A DNA stretch of 64,000 nt from assembly GCA_015178975.1 (NCBI GenBank), contig WHVD01000154.1:124001-188000 (forward strand), in the 5' to 3' direction. Positions within the stretch are counted from its first letter, which is position 1. Every line of letters begins with the position of its first letter. The stretch comes from Hysterangium stoloniferum (Eukaryota > Basidiomycota > Agaricomycetes > Hysterangiales > Hysterangiaceae). A program made the translations under genes and the position numbers. The notes under the pieces are model-generated. The model saw nothing but the letters and a program-made list of their open reading frames with translations, was not told the origin of the DNA and did not search any database. Shown in pieces: positions 32,954 to 41,775 of this stretch.

Positions 32954-33336
32954 TATTACAAATATAGTATCTCAGTCGACACGAAGATTGTAAATCGACT
33001 GATATAAAAGATCGAACCTATTACAAATATAGTATCTACCACACAATCGTTAGCATGCTAGTGCGTGAAAGAAAAGAAACATATTTAGTAACGTACCTCA
33101 GTCGACACGAAGATTGTAAATCGACTGAGGAACATACATTGGTAGTGCTCGTATTTATGTGGATGCGAACAATGAATCCCATGGCACAAAAGAGACGGTA
33201 GGACAATGGGATTGTAACAATAGGAAACGGACAAAAAGAAATATTTACGGTTCATGGTCAAAGTGTTATTGTTGTTTGTGACATCGTGTTTATCCTCGTG
33301 TTTATTCAGGGCATGCGTAAGACACAGTTCATAACA
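32954..33336 (-). repeat. Copia-2 5' LTR with predicted promoter, intron and spliced leader copy
   Basis: The transcript should start near 33126, the A of CCTCAGT, ~31 nt after ATAAATA. Exon 1 is 33097-33126. The intron is 33036-33096 (GTACGT...GCTAAC...GGTAG, 61 bp, branch site ~18 nt before the acceptor). Exon 2 is 33019-33035 and the spacer is 33001-33018 (GGTTCGATC...). The intron-less copy is 32971-33000 joined to 32954-32970. Both exon copies are identical. See the findings for the possible meaning. Confidence 0.85.
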
Positions 33337-33341
33337 CTGTA

Positions 33342-33722
33342 TAGCTGTTTCAGCTTTATACTAACCTATATGGCAACTCGGCAAGTACTACCCCAGAGTA
33401 CTAGTAAATTTAAGTGCTGTCATGAGGATGGCAAAGATATCCCATGTCAGGAGCGATTCTGTCCTAGACAGCTGAAGAGCATGGGTAACATTCCCAGATG
33501 TGTTGCAGATAATGTGTTTCATGGTGCCATTCTTTGGCATTGTCCAAAATGTCCTGCTAATTCATGGTGACTTTAGCTCGCTATTATCCATATTACTCCT
33601 TAAGGTAGGCGTCACTTTAGTTCAGCACCTTATGTAATCATATTACTAAGTGCCAAGAGTGGCCAAATTTGCGAATCAAATTTTGAAAAATTTATTATGA
33701 AGTCAAAAAATGAATTGGAGGG
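33342..33722. other. Short open stretch, unassigned
   Basis: On the plus strand 33370-33570 is open and reads a Cys/His-rich peptide (KCCHEDGKDIPC, ERFCPRQLKSMGNI, LWHCPKCPANSW). It is entered from Copia-2 sequence upstream, so its own start is unclear. It might be a transposon-related zinc-binding fragment; I cannot name it. Confidence 0.3.
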
Positions 33723-34055
33723 TCAATATACAGAGAGTTCTTGAATCTCTGGGTAATAATCTCTAGGATTTTCATTATTTTCATCATCTGAGTCCAAATC
33801 ATGAGCAAGATCTGGTAGAGGTTCTTCCTCAAAGTCATCAAGAAAGCCCACCAAGGTGAGAGATCCATCTTCTTCATCCACAATAAATGCTTCCTCATAC
33901 ATCTTTTCATTGCTTTGATCTAGATTGAGAGAAACTGGTTTGCAATTGAAGTCATCATCATCTGGGACATCCTTGATTGTCACTGAGGGCTTTTTTTGTG
34001 CCTTGGATCCAAGGCTTTTGATGTGAGATTGTGCAGCTTTAGACTTCTGAGGCAT
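33723..34055 (-). CDS. Small acidic ORF, 110 aa, next to Gypsy-1
   Basis: The ATG at 34055 lies only 5 bp from the end of the Gypsy-1 LTR. The product has a basic N-terminus (MPQKSKAAQSHIKSLGSKAQ) and a strongly acidic remainder (VPDDDDFN, FLDDFEEEPLPDLAHDL, SDDENNENP). It vaguely recalls the N-terminal segment that precedes some fungal DNA-transposase domains, but no catalytic part follows, so I give no function. It may be the head of a transposase gene cut off by sequence loss at 33723. The LTR lies upstream on the same strand and could drive it. Confidence 0.35.
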   Translation of the reverse strand: MPQKSKAAQSHIKSLGSKAQKKPSVTIKDVPDDDDFNCKPVSLNLDQSNEKMYEEAFIVDEEDGSLTLVGFLDDFEEEPLPDLAHDLDSDDENNENPRDYYPEIQELSVY

Positions 34056-34060
34056 GGTAG

Positions 34061-34783
34061 TGTTAAGAACTAAAAACTGACTAATGTCAGTGGCCGACGG
34101 GGACCGATCGGGAGGACTTGGCTTCAGCTTATGTGCTGCGCCCTCGCAAATATCCGTAGGTTGTCCTTAAATTTCGGACGGGCGAAGACTAAATCCTAAG
34201 AAGAACCTTTCAGCGAGATACCGATCGGAACCGAAGGACAAGTCAAGTGTCGGGCCAAGGGATCGGGGCCGAGAGTGGGCGAGCGCATGCGAAGGCGGAA
34301 GGGGGATTCTTCTAGTATGAGACTGCTACAGACGTATGAGGGTATTCTGAGTCGATATTCCGATTACCTAGTAACTACAATTACAGCGGGTTCATATACA
34401 AGTAACAGGTGTCTGGAAAATACTAATGGGGAGAAGGGCGGAACACGGTATTAACAATAAGCTTGACTAGGAACGGGAAGTTTATGATTAGTTCGGAGGC
34501 CGATGATAACCGAGAGCGGGATTACGATAAAAGGAAATGGTTCAAGGACTACAAATATAGATAGACATATGTGAAACATAAGATTGAACGGATCAACATA
34601 ATAAAGGGGACGTATCAAAGTTTGACCAGACAATACAAGTTATTTTGACGTGGGTGTAAATGGAGTTTGATCTTCGCGAAACATTCGTCAGCTTCGGAGC
34701 CGATGGTTTCCGAGAGGATGACTTGAAACATTGACAAGTGGCGATAACCTCGGGGCCGATAGGGTTGCGACACGGTCGTAACA
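34061..34783 (-). repeat. Gypsy-1 3' LTR (723 bp)
   Basis: Minus-strand ends are TGTTACGACCG and TTCTTAACA. It is a direct copy of 41043-41762 with several transitions, many at CpG. The element's polypurine tract is immediately to its right (34784-34797). Confidence 0.9.
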
Positions 34784-34880
34784 GTATCTCCCCTTTTGGC
34801 CGAAATCCCAAGGAGGCCGAAAATCTAGATCCCATACGTAAAAACTTGTCGGGTACGGCTGGGTGTGTCAAAACATCATG

Positions 34881-34908
34881 TGACTCAGCAAAAGTTTGCA
34901 TATAAAAG
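34881..34908 (+). promoter_or_regulatory. Promoter of the antisense Zn2Cys6 gene
   Basis: A TGACTCA motif (34881-34887), the consensus of Gcn4/AP-1-type bZIP factors, lies 12 bp before a TATAAAA box at 34901. The box is ~55 bp upstream of the ATG at 34955. Both point to the plus-strand gene, opposite to gag-pol. Confidence 0.55.
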
Positions 34909-34954
34909 TTTGAGGGTTCCTGGTGCTTGAAATTTCACTTCCCTTCCTTTAACC

Positions 34955-35932
34955 ATGACCATAGGCTCGGGGTCAAAGCCCTTCCCGGTTAGGTTAACAG
35001 TTGCGCCCATGTCGGTGCTGAGTGGTATGGCGAACACGAAGGAGCGTCGGCGTATACTTGAGCAGAAGAAAAAGGCGTGTGAAGAGGAGGAGCGGAAGGA
35101 GAAGGAGGAGTTGGTGGCCATCGAGGCCGAGGAGAAGAAACAGGCGGCAGAAGAGGCCGTGCGCAAGCACTGGGAAGCAGTGCTTGCAAAGAACAAGCAG
35201 CAGGAGGCCGATCGGGCGCGGGAGGAGGCGGCAAAAAAGAAGCGGGAGGGAAAGGTGAGTCGGCTCTGGTGTCTTTTGCGAACCTTACTGACAATATTTG
35301 TTAGTGCAAGGCTGCAACGCCTTCGGAGTCTGATGACGAAGAGGGAGAGGAGGACGAGGAGGATGCACCGGGGCCGTCGAGCCCCAAGGTGGGTTCGGTT
35401 TCCTAAAATAAGACTTCCTAAATAATTTTTCCTATAGAAACAAAAGCAGGCCCCCAAGGCGGGGCCCGAAAATGACCCCAAGTGCAATCGGTGCACGAAA
35501 TGGGGTCGAACCTGTCATCCCCGGACCAATGGTCAGGGCCACACTTGTCAAGAGTGCGCTGATCAGAAGCTTGGGTGTGTTTTCCCGGGGGCCGATGGCT
35601 CATTCCAGGAGCGACAGGCCAATGCTCTAGAAGAGCAAAACCGCCTCATGCAGACCTACTTCTCGGAGACGAGTCGGTACCGATATGAGACGTTGCGACA
35701 ACAAGGGCTCATAACTGAGCAATTGCGACTCTTGGGCGTCGGGCTGGAGAAACAGACCAGTGTTATCGAGTCTCTCGGTGGTCAACTTGAGCAGTATTTG
35801 GAAGTCTCGAGTTGCGGTGGGCATGAAATTGGGGTTTCGGAGAAGGTCGGTGGTGTGGTATCAGTGGCTGTCGGTGTGGAGGAGGGTTCAGAGGCCAGAG
35901 AGGAGGGAGAAGTTGTAGAGGGAGAAACTTAG
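34955..35932 (+). CDS. Zn2Cys6-type protein encoded antisense inside Gypsy-1, 292 aa
   Basis: Three exons (34955-35254, 35305-35388, 35438-35932) join in phase 0 across introns of 50 and 49 bp (GTGAGT...TTAG and GTGGGT...ATAG). The protein starts with a long charged, probably coiled-coil segment (residues ~25-100: RRRILEQKKKACEEEERKEK and onward). An acidic linker follows (SESDDEEGEEDEEDAP), then a complete binuclear zinc cluster with C144, C147, C154, C165, C168 and C175 (CX2CX6CX10CX2CX6C). Next is another helical segment (ERQANALEEQNRLMQ) and an acidic tail. Zn2Cys6 domains are fungal DNA-binding domains, so a transcription-factor-like role is plausible; that is inference. It lies tail to tail with pol, 95 bp apart, inside the LTRs. 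A second in-frame ATG is at 35009. Confidence 0.75.
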
Positions 35933-36027
35933 ATAGTGAAATATATCGGTTTTTCTTTTAAACAAACAAATCATAGCGTGAAAACATAAGGCATAGTCGG
36001 AAAAAGGTCGGGTACCGCGTGATAGAC

Positions 36028-38530
36028 TTATAAAGAATTGAGAGGACTGGGTTTGTTCGGATAAGCTTGGTGAAACCCTAAAACGATTTCCGAGGCATTA
36101 CCGAGCTCTGTAGCTAGGATCCATGAAGTTTCTTCATCTGTACCTTCATAGCCAGCCCATTTGACCAAATAAAGTAATTTGCATGAGCGTCGGCGATTGT
36201 TGATTTTTGAGTCTAGGATTTCTGATATCTCGAATTTGGGTTCCCCATCAATAATCACGGGTGGAGGTGGTGGTTGTATGTGATCCGGTATACTGTTAGG
36301 AACACAAGGTTCTAACATAGATACATGAAATACCGGGTGCACTGCACGCATGTTGTCGGGGAGCCGAAGTGTCCATGAAAGCGTGCCGGCTTGTGCTATA
36401 ACTTCAAAAGGACCTAAATATTTTTCAGAGAGCTTCTTAGAAGGTCTAGTAGTTCGGAAAAACTCGGCTTTAACGAATACTCGGTCTCCGATCTTGAAAT
36501 CAGGAGGTGGAAGTCGGTTTTTATCCGCAGACCGTTGGTATCGTTCTTGAGCCATTGCGATAGTTTTACGAAGTTCTTGATGTAACTCGTCGAGGTTTGT
36601 AACAAAGTCTTGAGCACGGGCGCGTTCCGGGTGGATTGCGATGTTGGGGTTGTAGCCTTTATTTGCGAAGAAAGGCGAAATGCCAGTAGTGGCATTCGGT
36701 GCATTGTTGTATGCGAATTCGGCCAGCGGTAGTAGTGATTTCCAATTGTCTTGTTGATAGTTGCAATAGACACGGATGTATTGCTCCAAGGTTTGATTCA
36801 TGCGTTCGGTTTGTCCATCGCCTTCCGGGTGATAGCCCAAAGTGAAATGTAGCTTCATGTCTAGTGCTTTTCCGAGTGACCTAAAGAAGTGAGAGACAAA
36901 CTCGGATCCGCGATCGGATGTGACATGCGACGGAACGCCATGCTTGGAAAATACATGGGTAACGAATAATTCAGCTAACTGTACAGATGTTATCGTGTCA
37001 TATGTTGGAATGAAAATACTTTGCTTTGAGAGCCGATCCACAACAACTAGGATTGCTGTGTGACCTTCGGATGCCGGTAGGTGCTCGATAAAATCCATAG
37101 AAATCGAGTTCCAAGGTTTTTCCAGTATCGGTAATTGTTTGAGTAGGCCATATGGTTTGTGTCGCTGTGATTTAGAGCGTAAACACGTAGTACAAGATTT
37201 ACAATAGTGCTTAACAAAATCTCGGATGCCGGGCCATGTATATTCTCTTCTAATGAGTGAGAGGGTCTTATTGAGGCCGAAATGTCCCGAGATTGGGTGG
37301 TCGTGCTTATGTTGTAGGATTCGCAGCCGAAGGGTGTCGGAATCCGGTACATAAATGCGATTGTCAAGTCTAATGAAACCTTGTGAGTCTAATGACCATC
37401 GGGGTTGATCGAGGTCGGACGGGTTATCGAGGTGTGCTTTGGTGACTGGGTCTAATGGAATTGCCGATAGTATGTCTTGATGTAACTTTTCGGTATCCAT
37501 AAGGATAACACTTCGCAAGACTGGATGAATGAGGTAAGTGGCTCGGATAGATGCGGACAGTTGTTCCGATGAAAACATAGGCTTGAAATTATGTGGATTA
37601 ACTGTGGCGTAGTCGCTACTCCCCTCTTTAGGATAGACGTCCCATCGTCTAGTCATAGCGTCGGGTTTTCCACCAAGGCGGCCGGGACGGAAGCGAATTA
37701 CCATGTTGAAAGCGGAGAGGTATTCAGACCATCGAGCTTGTCGACGGGTGAGAGGTTTTGTGGTTGAAAAGTAAACTAAATTTTTGTGGTCTGTAATAAC
37801 ATCTACCGGGTGGGCCGAGCCTTCCAAATAATGTCGCCATGTCTTGAAAGCTTCAAATATTGCAAGTAATTCCTTATCGTGAACGTCATAGTTGAGTTCG
37901 GGCACCGAAAATGTGCGAGACAGAAAAGCTACTGGGTGTACTTCACCATCGGTGTCCAGAATGTACAATATCGCGGCAAGCGCATAGTCCGAAGCATCAG
38001 TTTCCACGATGAGTTGAACGTCGGGTTTCCAGTGCGACAAAATAGGGGCGGATGTAAACGCACTTTTCAATTCCTGGAATGCCGATCGGCATTCTTCGGA
38101 GAAATTCCACGGGGTGTCTTTGCGAGTAAGACGAGTGAGCGGAACGGTAATTTTTGAGTAGTTGTGAATGAAACGATGATAAAAATTGGCGAAGCCTAAA
38201 AAGGACTGAATATCTTTAACCTTTCGGGGTTCTGGCCAATCTTGAATGACTTGAATTTTAGAGTTGTCCATGCGGAGACCGTCAGGTTCCATCATGAAGC
38301 CTAAGTATTCAACCGTGTCAACATCAAAAGAACATTTTTTACCATTCGCAAAAAGACCATGTTTTCGGAGTCTTCGGAGGACTTCACGGACGTGTTCATC
38401 ATGAAGTGTAGGGTCTTCGGAGAAGATGAGGATGTCATCTAGGTACACAATGACAAAGACGTCAAGGAGGTCAGAAAAGACGTTGTTGATAAAACGTTGA
38501 AAGACTGACGGAGCGTTGGTGAGGCCGAAA
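36028..38530 (-). pseudogene. Gypsy-1 RT (C-terminal part), RNase H, integrase, chromodomain
   Basis: From 38448 the frame is open for 806 codons, starting at the RT catalytic YLDDILIFS. It continues through the thumb and RNase H (ETDASDYALAAIL, ITDHKNLVYF), the integrase zinc region (HFGLNKTLSLI...CKSCTTCLRSK), the core (MDFIEHLP, TSDRGSEF, GYHPEGDGQTERMNQ) and a C-terminal chromodomain (YLVKWAGYEGTDEETSW), as in chromoviruses. A one-base insertion (TTTT for TTT before the GLTNAP motif, ~38535) separates this from the front of RT. The rest is well preserved, so decay is recent or partial. Confidence 0.9.
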
Positions 38531-38539
38531 AGGCATCAC

Positions 38540-39853
38540 TAACCATTCAAAGGAACCATAGCGAGTGCGAAAAGCTGTTTTCCATTCGTCACCTTCGGCG
38601 ATCCGAACCAAATGATAGGCGTGTTTGAGATCTATCTTTGTATAAATTCGGGCCTTCCGAGGGGCGTCGAGTAAATCGGAGATTAGTGGTAATGGGTACT
38701 TGTCTTTTCGAGTGAATCGCGTTTAGTCCTCGAAAGTCAACGCAAAGTCGAAGGGAACCATCTTTTTTCCGAACGAATAGGACAGGGGCTCCATAGGGAG
38801 ACTTTGAGGGTCGGATAAAACCTATAGCCAAATGTTCATCCAAGAAATCTCGGATAGCCGATAATTCGGACTGCGAGAGAGGATAAACTGGGCCTAGGGG
38901 CGGATGTGAACCATCTTCAATATCAATTTTCAAATCGTAAGGCCTGTGAGGGGCGAGTCGATCGGCTTTTTGTTTGCTGAAGACATCTGCAAATTCATGG
39001 TATTTTTTAGGAACACCTTCTAAATCTGCGATCGGTTCGGTCACCGGGGATGCGAAGCGACCGGTGACTTCGTCAACTTTAAGATTGACTGTAAATGCTC
39101 GGGAGCCGTCCAACTTGATGGCTCTCATAAAAGCTGCGGCGTTTATTAGAGAGATGGGCGGCGGAGAGCTCGGATTTGCCACGGGGGCCGGAGGTGCTGT
39201 AGAAGCCATATTTGCCGAAACAGGCGGAAACGGACCAGTCGTATCGGGTGCCGACAGGGTTCGGAAATGGATACTGCCCAATACCCAATCAATCAACGGA
39301 TTATAGCGGGTGAGCCAGTTATGTCCTAGAACCACGGAGCAGCTCGAGTCCAACTGTGTTACAAAAAATGTAACTGTCTGAAAGGTTCCACACGGGAACC
39401 GAAGTCGGAGTTCGCAGGCTTGCGAGATTACGGAGTTTGAGGTACCATCAAAAGAGTCGGAGTGGAATCGGATCTATTGCATAAGTTTTCAACTGATTTT
39501 TTTCGGGAAAAACTTGTATCTATAAAACAATGGGTTGAACCTGAATCTATGAGAGCTCGAAAAGTGAAACTCCCGAGAGGTTCCGAAGTAAGATTTATGA
39601 ACAAAGAATTAGGATCATACAAGGCGGATGCGTTAAGATGACAATTTTCCGGTGTGCGAGGAGATTCAACGCAACTCTCCAACCGCACGGAATCCAGAGA
39701 GTTGCTTAATCTTTTTTCGACTCGGCAGCCGGCTTGGCCGGTTGTGAGGTCGTGGCCGTATTGGCCGATCGGGCTTTTGTGGCTTTTGGGCATGCAGCGA
39801 CTCGGTGTCCGGGATCTGCACACAACAAACAAAGGTTGTTGTCCATTCGGCAT
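38540..39853 (-). pseudogene. Gypsy-1 protease and front of reverse transcriptase
   Basis: The protease LIDSGSTHCFIDTSF (~39533-39577) leads into the C-terminal protease part (LGHNWLTRYNPLIDWV) and RT ([47 protein letters not shown]). Three frame changes break it: in an A-run after the protease motif (~39500), after GLNAI (~38725) and near 38535. The frame overlaps gag by ~150 nt (39706-39853) in a different phase, consistent with pol expression by ribosomal frameshifting in the ancestor. Confidence 0.85.
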
Positions 39854-41004
39854 TGCTTTTCCTGTGGTAGGAGCTTGCCATCGGAGCCGAGTTTGCCAGT
39901 TAAGTCGGGTTTGTCTTTGTCTTGAGATTTATTCGACTGTTTGCCCTTGCCTTTTTTGTCGTTAGACCCTTTGTTTTCGGACTTCTTATCGGAAGTCGAG
40001 TTGCCAGTGTTATTGGTGTTTTGATTACCAGACTTGTTGGCATTTTTGTTGTCCGATGATTTTTTGTCCGACGGGTTTTCGCGACTGATTTCCGAACGTC
40101 GTTCCCAGTATCGAGCGTCTGCGTTTTGGGCTTTCAGGCGCATGAGAGGGAGGGTTTTCGGCTTGCCGGTCTCTCCTTTGGAAACTTCGTCTTTGAGGCG
40201 AGACGGAAGGCCGGAGTAAAACTGGTATCGGAGGGCCGAATCGCCCCAGTCGCAACGCGCGGCGAGGTTGTTGAACTGGATGATATAATCGGTGATGCGC
40301 TGAGTGTCTTTCATTTTGAGATTAGAAAGCGCGGTTTCTGCATCGCCGGTTTGGTCGTAGGGGCCGAAGTTGGTTTCGAGTTCCTCGACAAAGGCATCCC
40401 AATCGTGGAGCCAATCGGGGTCTTCAGAGGTGAGGCCAGAAAATGCGGGTTCGAACCAGGCTGCTGCGGAATCCTTAAGGTATGAGAGTGCGAAGTTTAC
40501 CTTTCGGTCATCCGTTGCGAATGCAGCCGGGCGGTCCCGAAAGTTGAATCGACATTGCATAAGAAATGTCGGCAATTTCTTCGGGTTTGAGCCAGTAAAT
40601 GGCTCGGGTTTGTTGACTCGGGTTTGCCCAGGTTCCTTTTCCTTGATATTGCTTTTAAGGAATTCATTAAGGGATCCTAGTGTACCTGAAAACAATTCCC
40701 ATGTTTCTTCAGGGTCGAGAGCCGGTTTCTTCTTTGCAGACTTCTTGGAGCCACTAGCCTGAGGTTGGTCGCCATCCTCGGGTTCGTGTTCCGAAACTGG
40801 TTGATTGTTAATCTCCTCAGTTGCTTCGGGATCGGTTGCTTCAGTTACTTCTTCAGCATCGCCGGTAATCTCCACAAAGCGAGATTCTTCGGAGGTTTCT
40901 GGTAACGGAGTTTTCTGAGTAGCTCGGGCTGTATACAGAAAAGGAGACTTGAGAGTGGAAGATTCTGCTTCGCCGCTAGGCTTGGCATTTTTCCTCGGAG
41001 GCAT
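39706..41004 (-). CDS. Gypsy-1 Gag, 432 aa
   Basis: An intact frame from ATG at 41004. An acidic N-terminus (EITGDAEEVTEATDPEATEE) precedes the retrotransposon Gag core (FLMQCRFNFRDRP, AAWFEPAFSG, WDAFVEELETNFGPYD, RYQFYSGLPSRLKDE). A Lys/Asn/Ser-rich linker follows, then one CCHC knuckle (CLLCADPGHRVAACPK). It packages element RNA into particles. No stop or frame change is seen, unlike pol. Confidence 0.9.
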   Translation of the reverse strand: MPPRKNAKPSGEAESSTLKSPFLYTARATQKTPLPETSEESRFVEITGDAEEVTEATDPEATEEINNQPVSEHEPEDGDQPQASGSKKSAKKKPALDPEETWELFSGTLGSLNEFLKSNIKEKEPGQTRVNKPEPFTGSNPKKLPTFLMQCRFNFRDRPAAFATDDRKVNFALSYLKDSAAAWFEPAFSGLTSEDPDWLHDWDAFVEELETNFGPYDQTGDAETALSNLKMKDTQRITDYIIQFNNLAARCDWGDSALRYQFYSGLPSRLKDEVSKGETGKPKTLPLMRLKAQNADARYWERRSEISRENPSDKKSSDNKNANKSGNQNTNNTGNSTSDKKSENKGSNDKKGKGKQSNKSQDKDKPDLTGKLGSDGKLLPQEKQCRMDNNLCLLCADPGHRVAACPKATKARSANTATTSQPAKPAAESKKD

Positions 41005-41042
41005 GTTTAGACAGAAAATGCGAGTGTGAAATCAGAATATAC

Positions 41043-41762
41043 TGTTAAGAACTAGAAACTGACTAATGTCGGTGGCCGACGGGGACCGATCGGAAGGACT
41101 TGGCTTCAGCTTATATGCTGCGCCCTCACAAATATCCGTAGGTTGTCCTTAAATTTCGGGCGGGTGAAGACTAATCCTAGTGAGTACCTTTCAGCGTGAT
41201 ACCGATCGGAATCGAAGGACAAGTCGAGCGTCGGGCCAAGGGGTCGGGGCTGGGAGTGGGCGAGCGCACGCGAAGGCGGATGGGGGGATTCTTAGTATGA
41301 GACTGATACAGGTGTATGAGGGTATTCTGAGTCGATATTCTGATTGCCTAGTAACTACAATTACAGCGGGTTCATATACAAGTAACAGGTGTCTGGAAAA
41401 TACTAATGGGGAGAAGGGCGGAACACAGTATTAACAATAAGCTTGACTAGGAACGGGAAGTTTATGATTAGTTTGGAGGCCGATGATAACCGAGAGCGGG
41501 ATTACAGTAAAAGGAAATGGTTCGAGGACTACAAATATAGATAGACATATGCGAAACATAAGATTGAACGGATCAACATAATAAAGGGGACGTATCAAAG
41601 TTTGACCAGACAATACGAGTTATTTGATGTGGGCGTAAATGGAGTTTGATCTTCGCGAAACATTCGTCAGCTTCGGGGCCGATGGTTTCCGAGAGGATGA
41701 CTTGAAACGTTGACAAGTGGCGATAACCTCGGGGCCGATAGGGTTGCGACACGGTCGTAACA
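41043..41762 (-). repeat. Gypsy-1 5' LTR (720 bp)
   Basis: Direct copy of 34061-34783. On the minus strand its end TTCTTAACA is followed by the leader to the gag ATG. Its outer side (41763) directly abuts mid-pol sequence of another Gypsy element. Confidence 0.9.
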
Positions 41763-41775
41763 GCCTGGTCCTAAG

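Larger units (their letters stand above)
28080..33336 (-). mobile_element. Complete, young Ty1/Copia retrotransposon (Copia-2)
   Basis: A 5,257-bp element on the minus strand with two 383-bp LTRs (28080-28462 and 32954-33336). I saw only one difference between them (about 28391 against 33255). It is flanked by 5-bp duplications CTGTA (28075-28079, 33337-33341). The primer-binding site is directly inside the 5' LTR (32941-32953), and a polypurine tract (CCAGGGGGAG on the minus strand) lies directly before the 3' LTR. The polyprotein is intact. LTR identity and the unbroken frame indicate a recent, possibly still mobile, insertion. Confidence 0.95.
34061..41762 (-). mobile_element. Chromoviral Ty3/Gypsy element (Gypsy-1) with antisense gene
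   Basis: A 7.7-kb element on the minus strand between two LTRs (34061-34783 and 41043-41762) that are similar but carry scattered substitutions and indels. Order in element direction: 5' LTR, gag (41004-39706), protease/RT/RNase H/integrase with chromodomain (to 36028), an antisense three-exon gene (34955-35932 on the plus strand), a polypurine tract (AAAAGGGGAGATAC) and 3' LTR. The outer flanks (GGTAG at 34056 and GCCTG at 41763) do not match, so the usual 5-bp duplication is missing. Confidence 0.9.

Noticed and set aside
33370..33570. Zinc-ribbon-like peptide as a gene
   Set aside because: Cys/His-rich but entered from LTR sequence without its own start; too little to call a gene.
34885..35496. 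203-codon ORF on the minus strand
   Set aside because: It is the shadow of the plus-strand Zn2Cys6 exons, is extremely Ser/Arg/Leu-rich, and has no motif.
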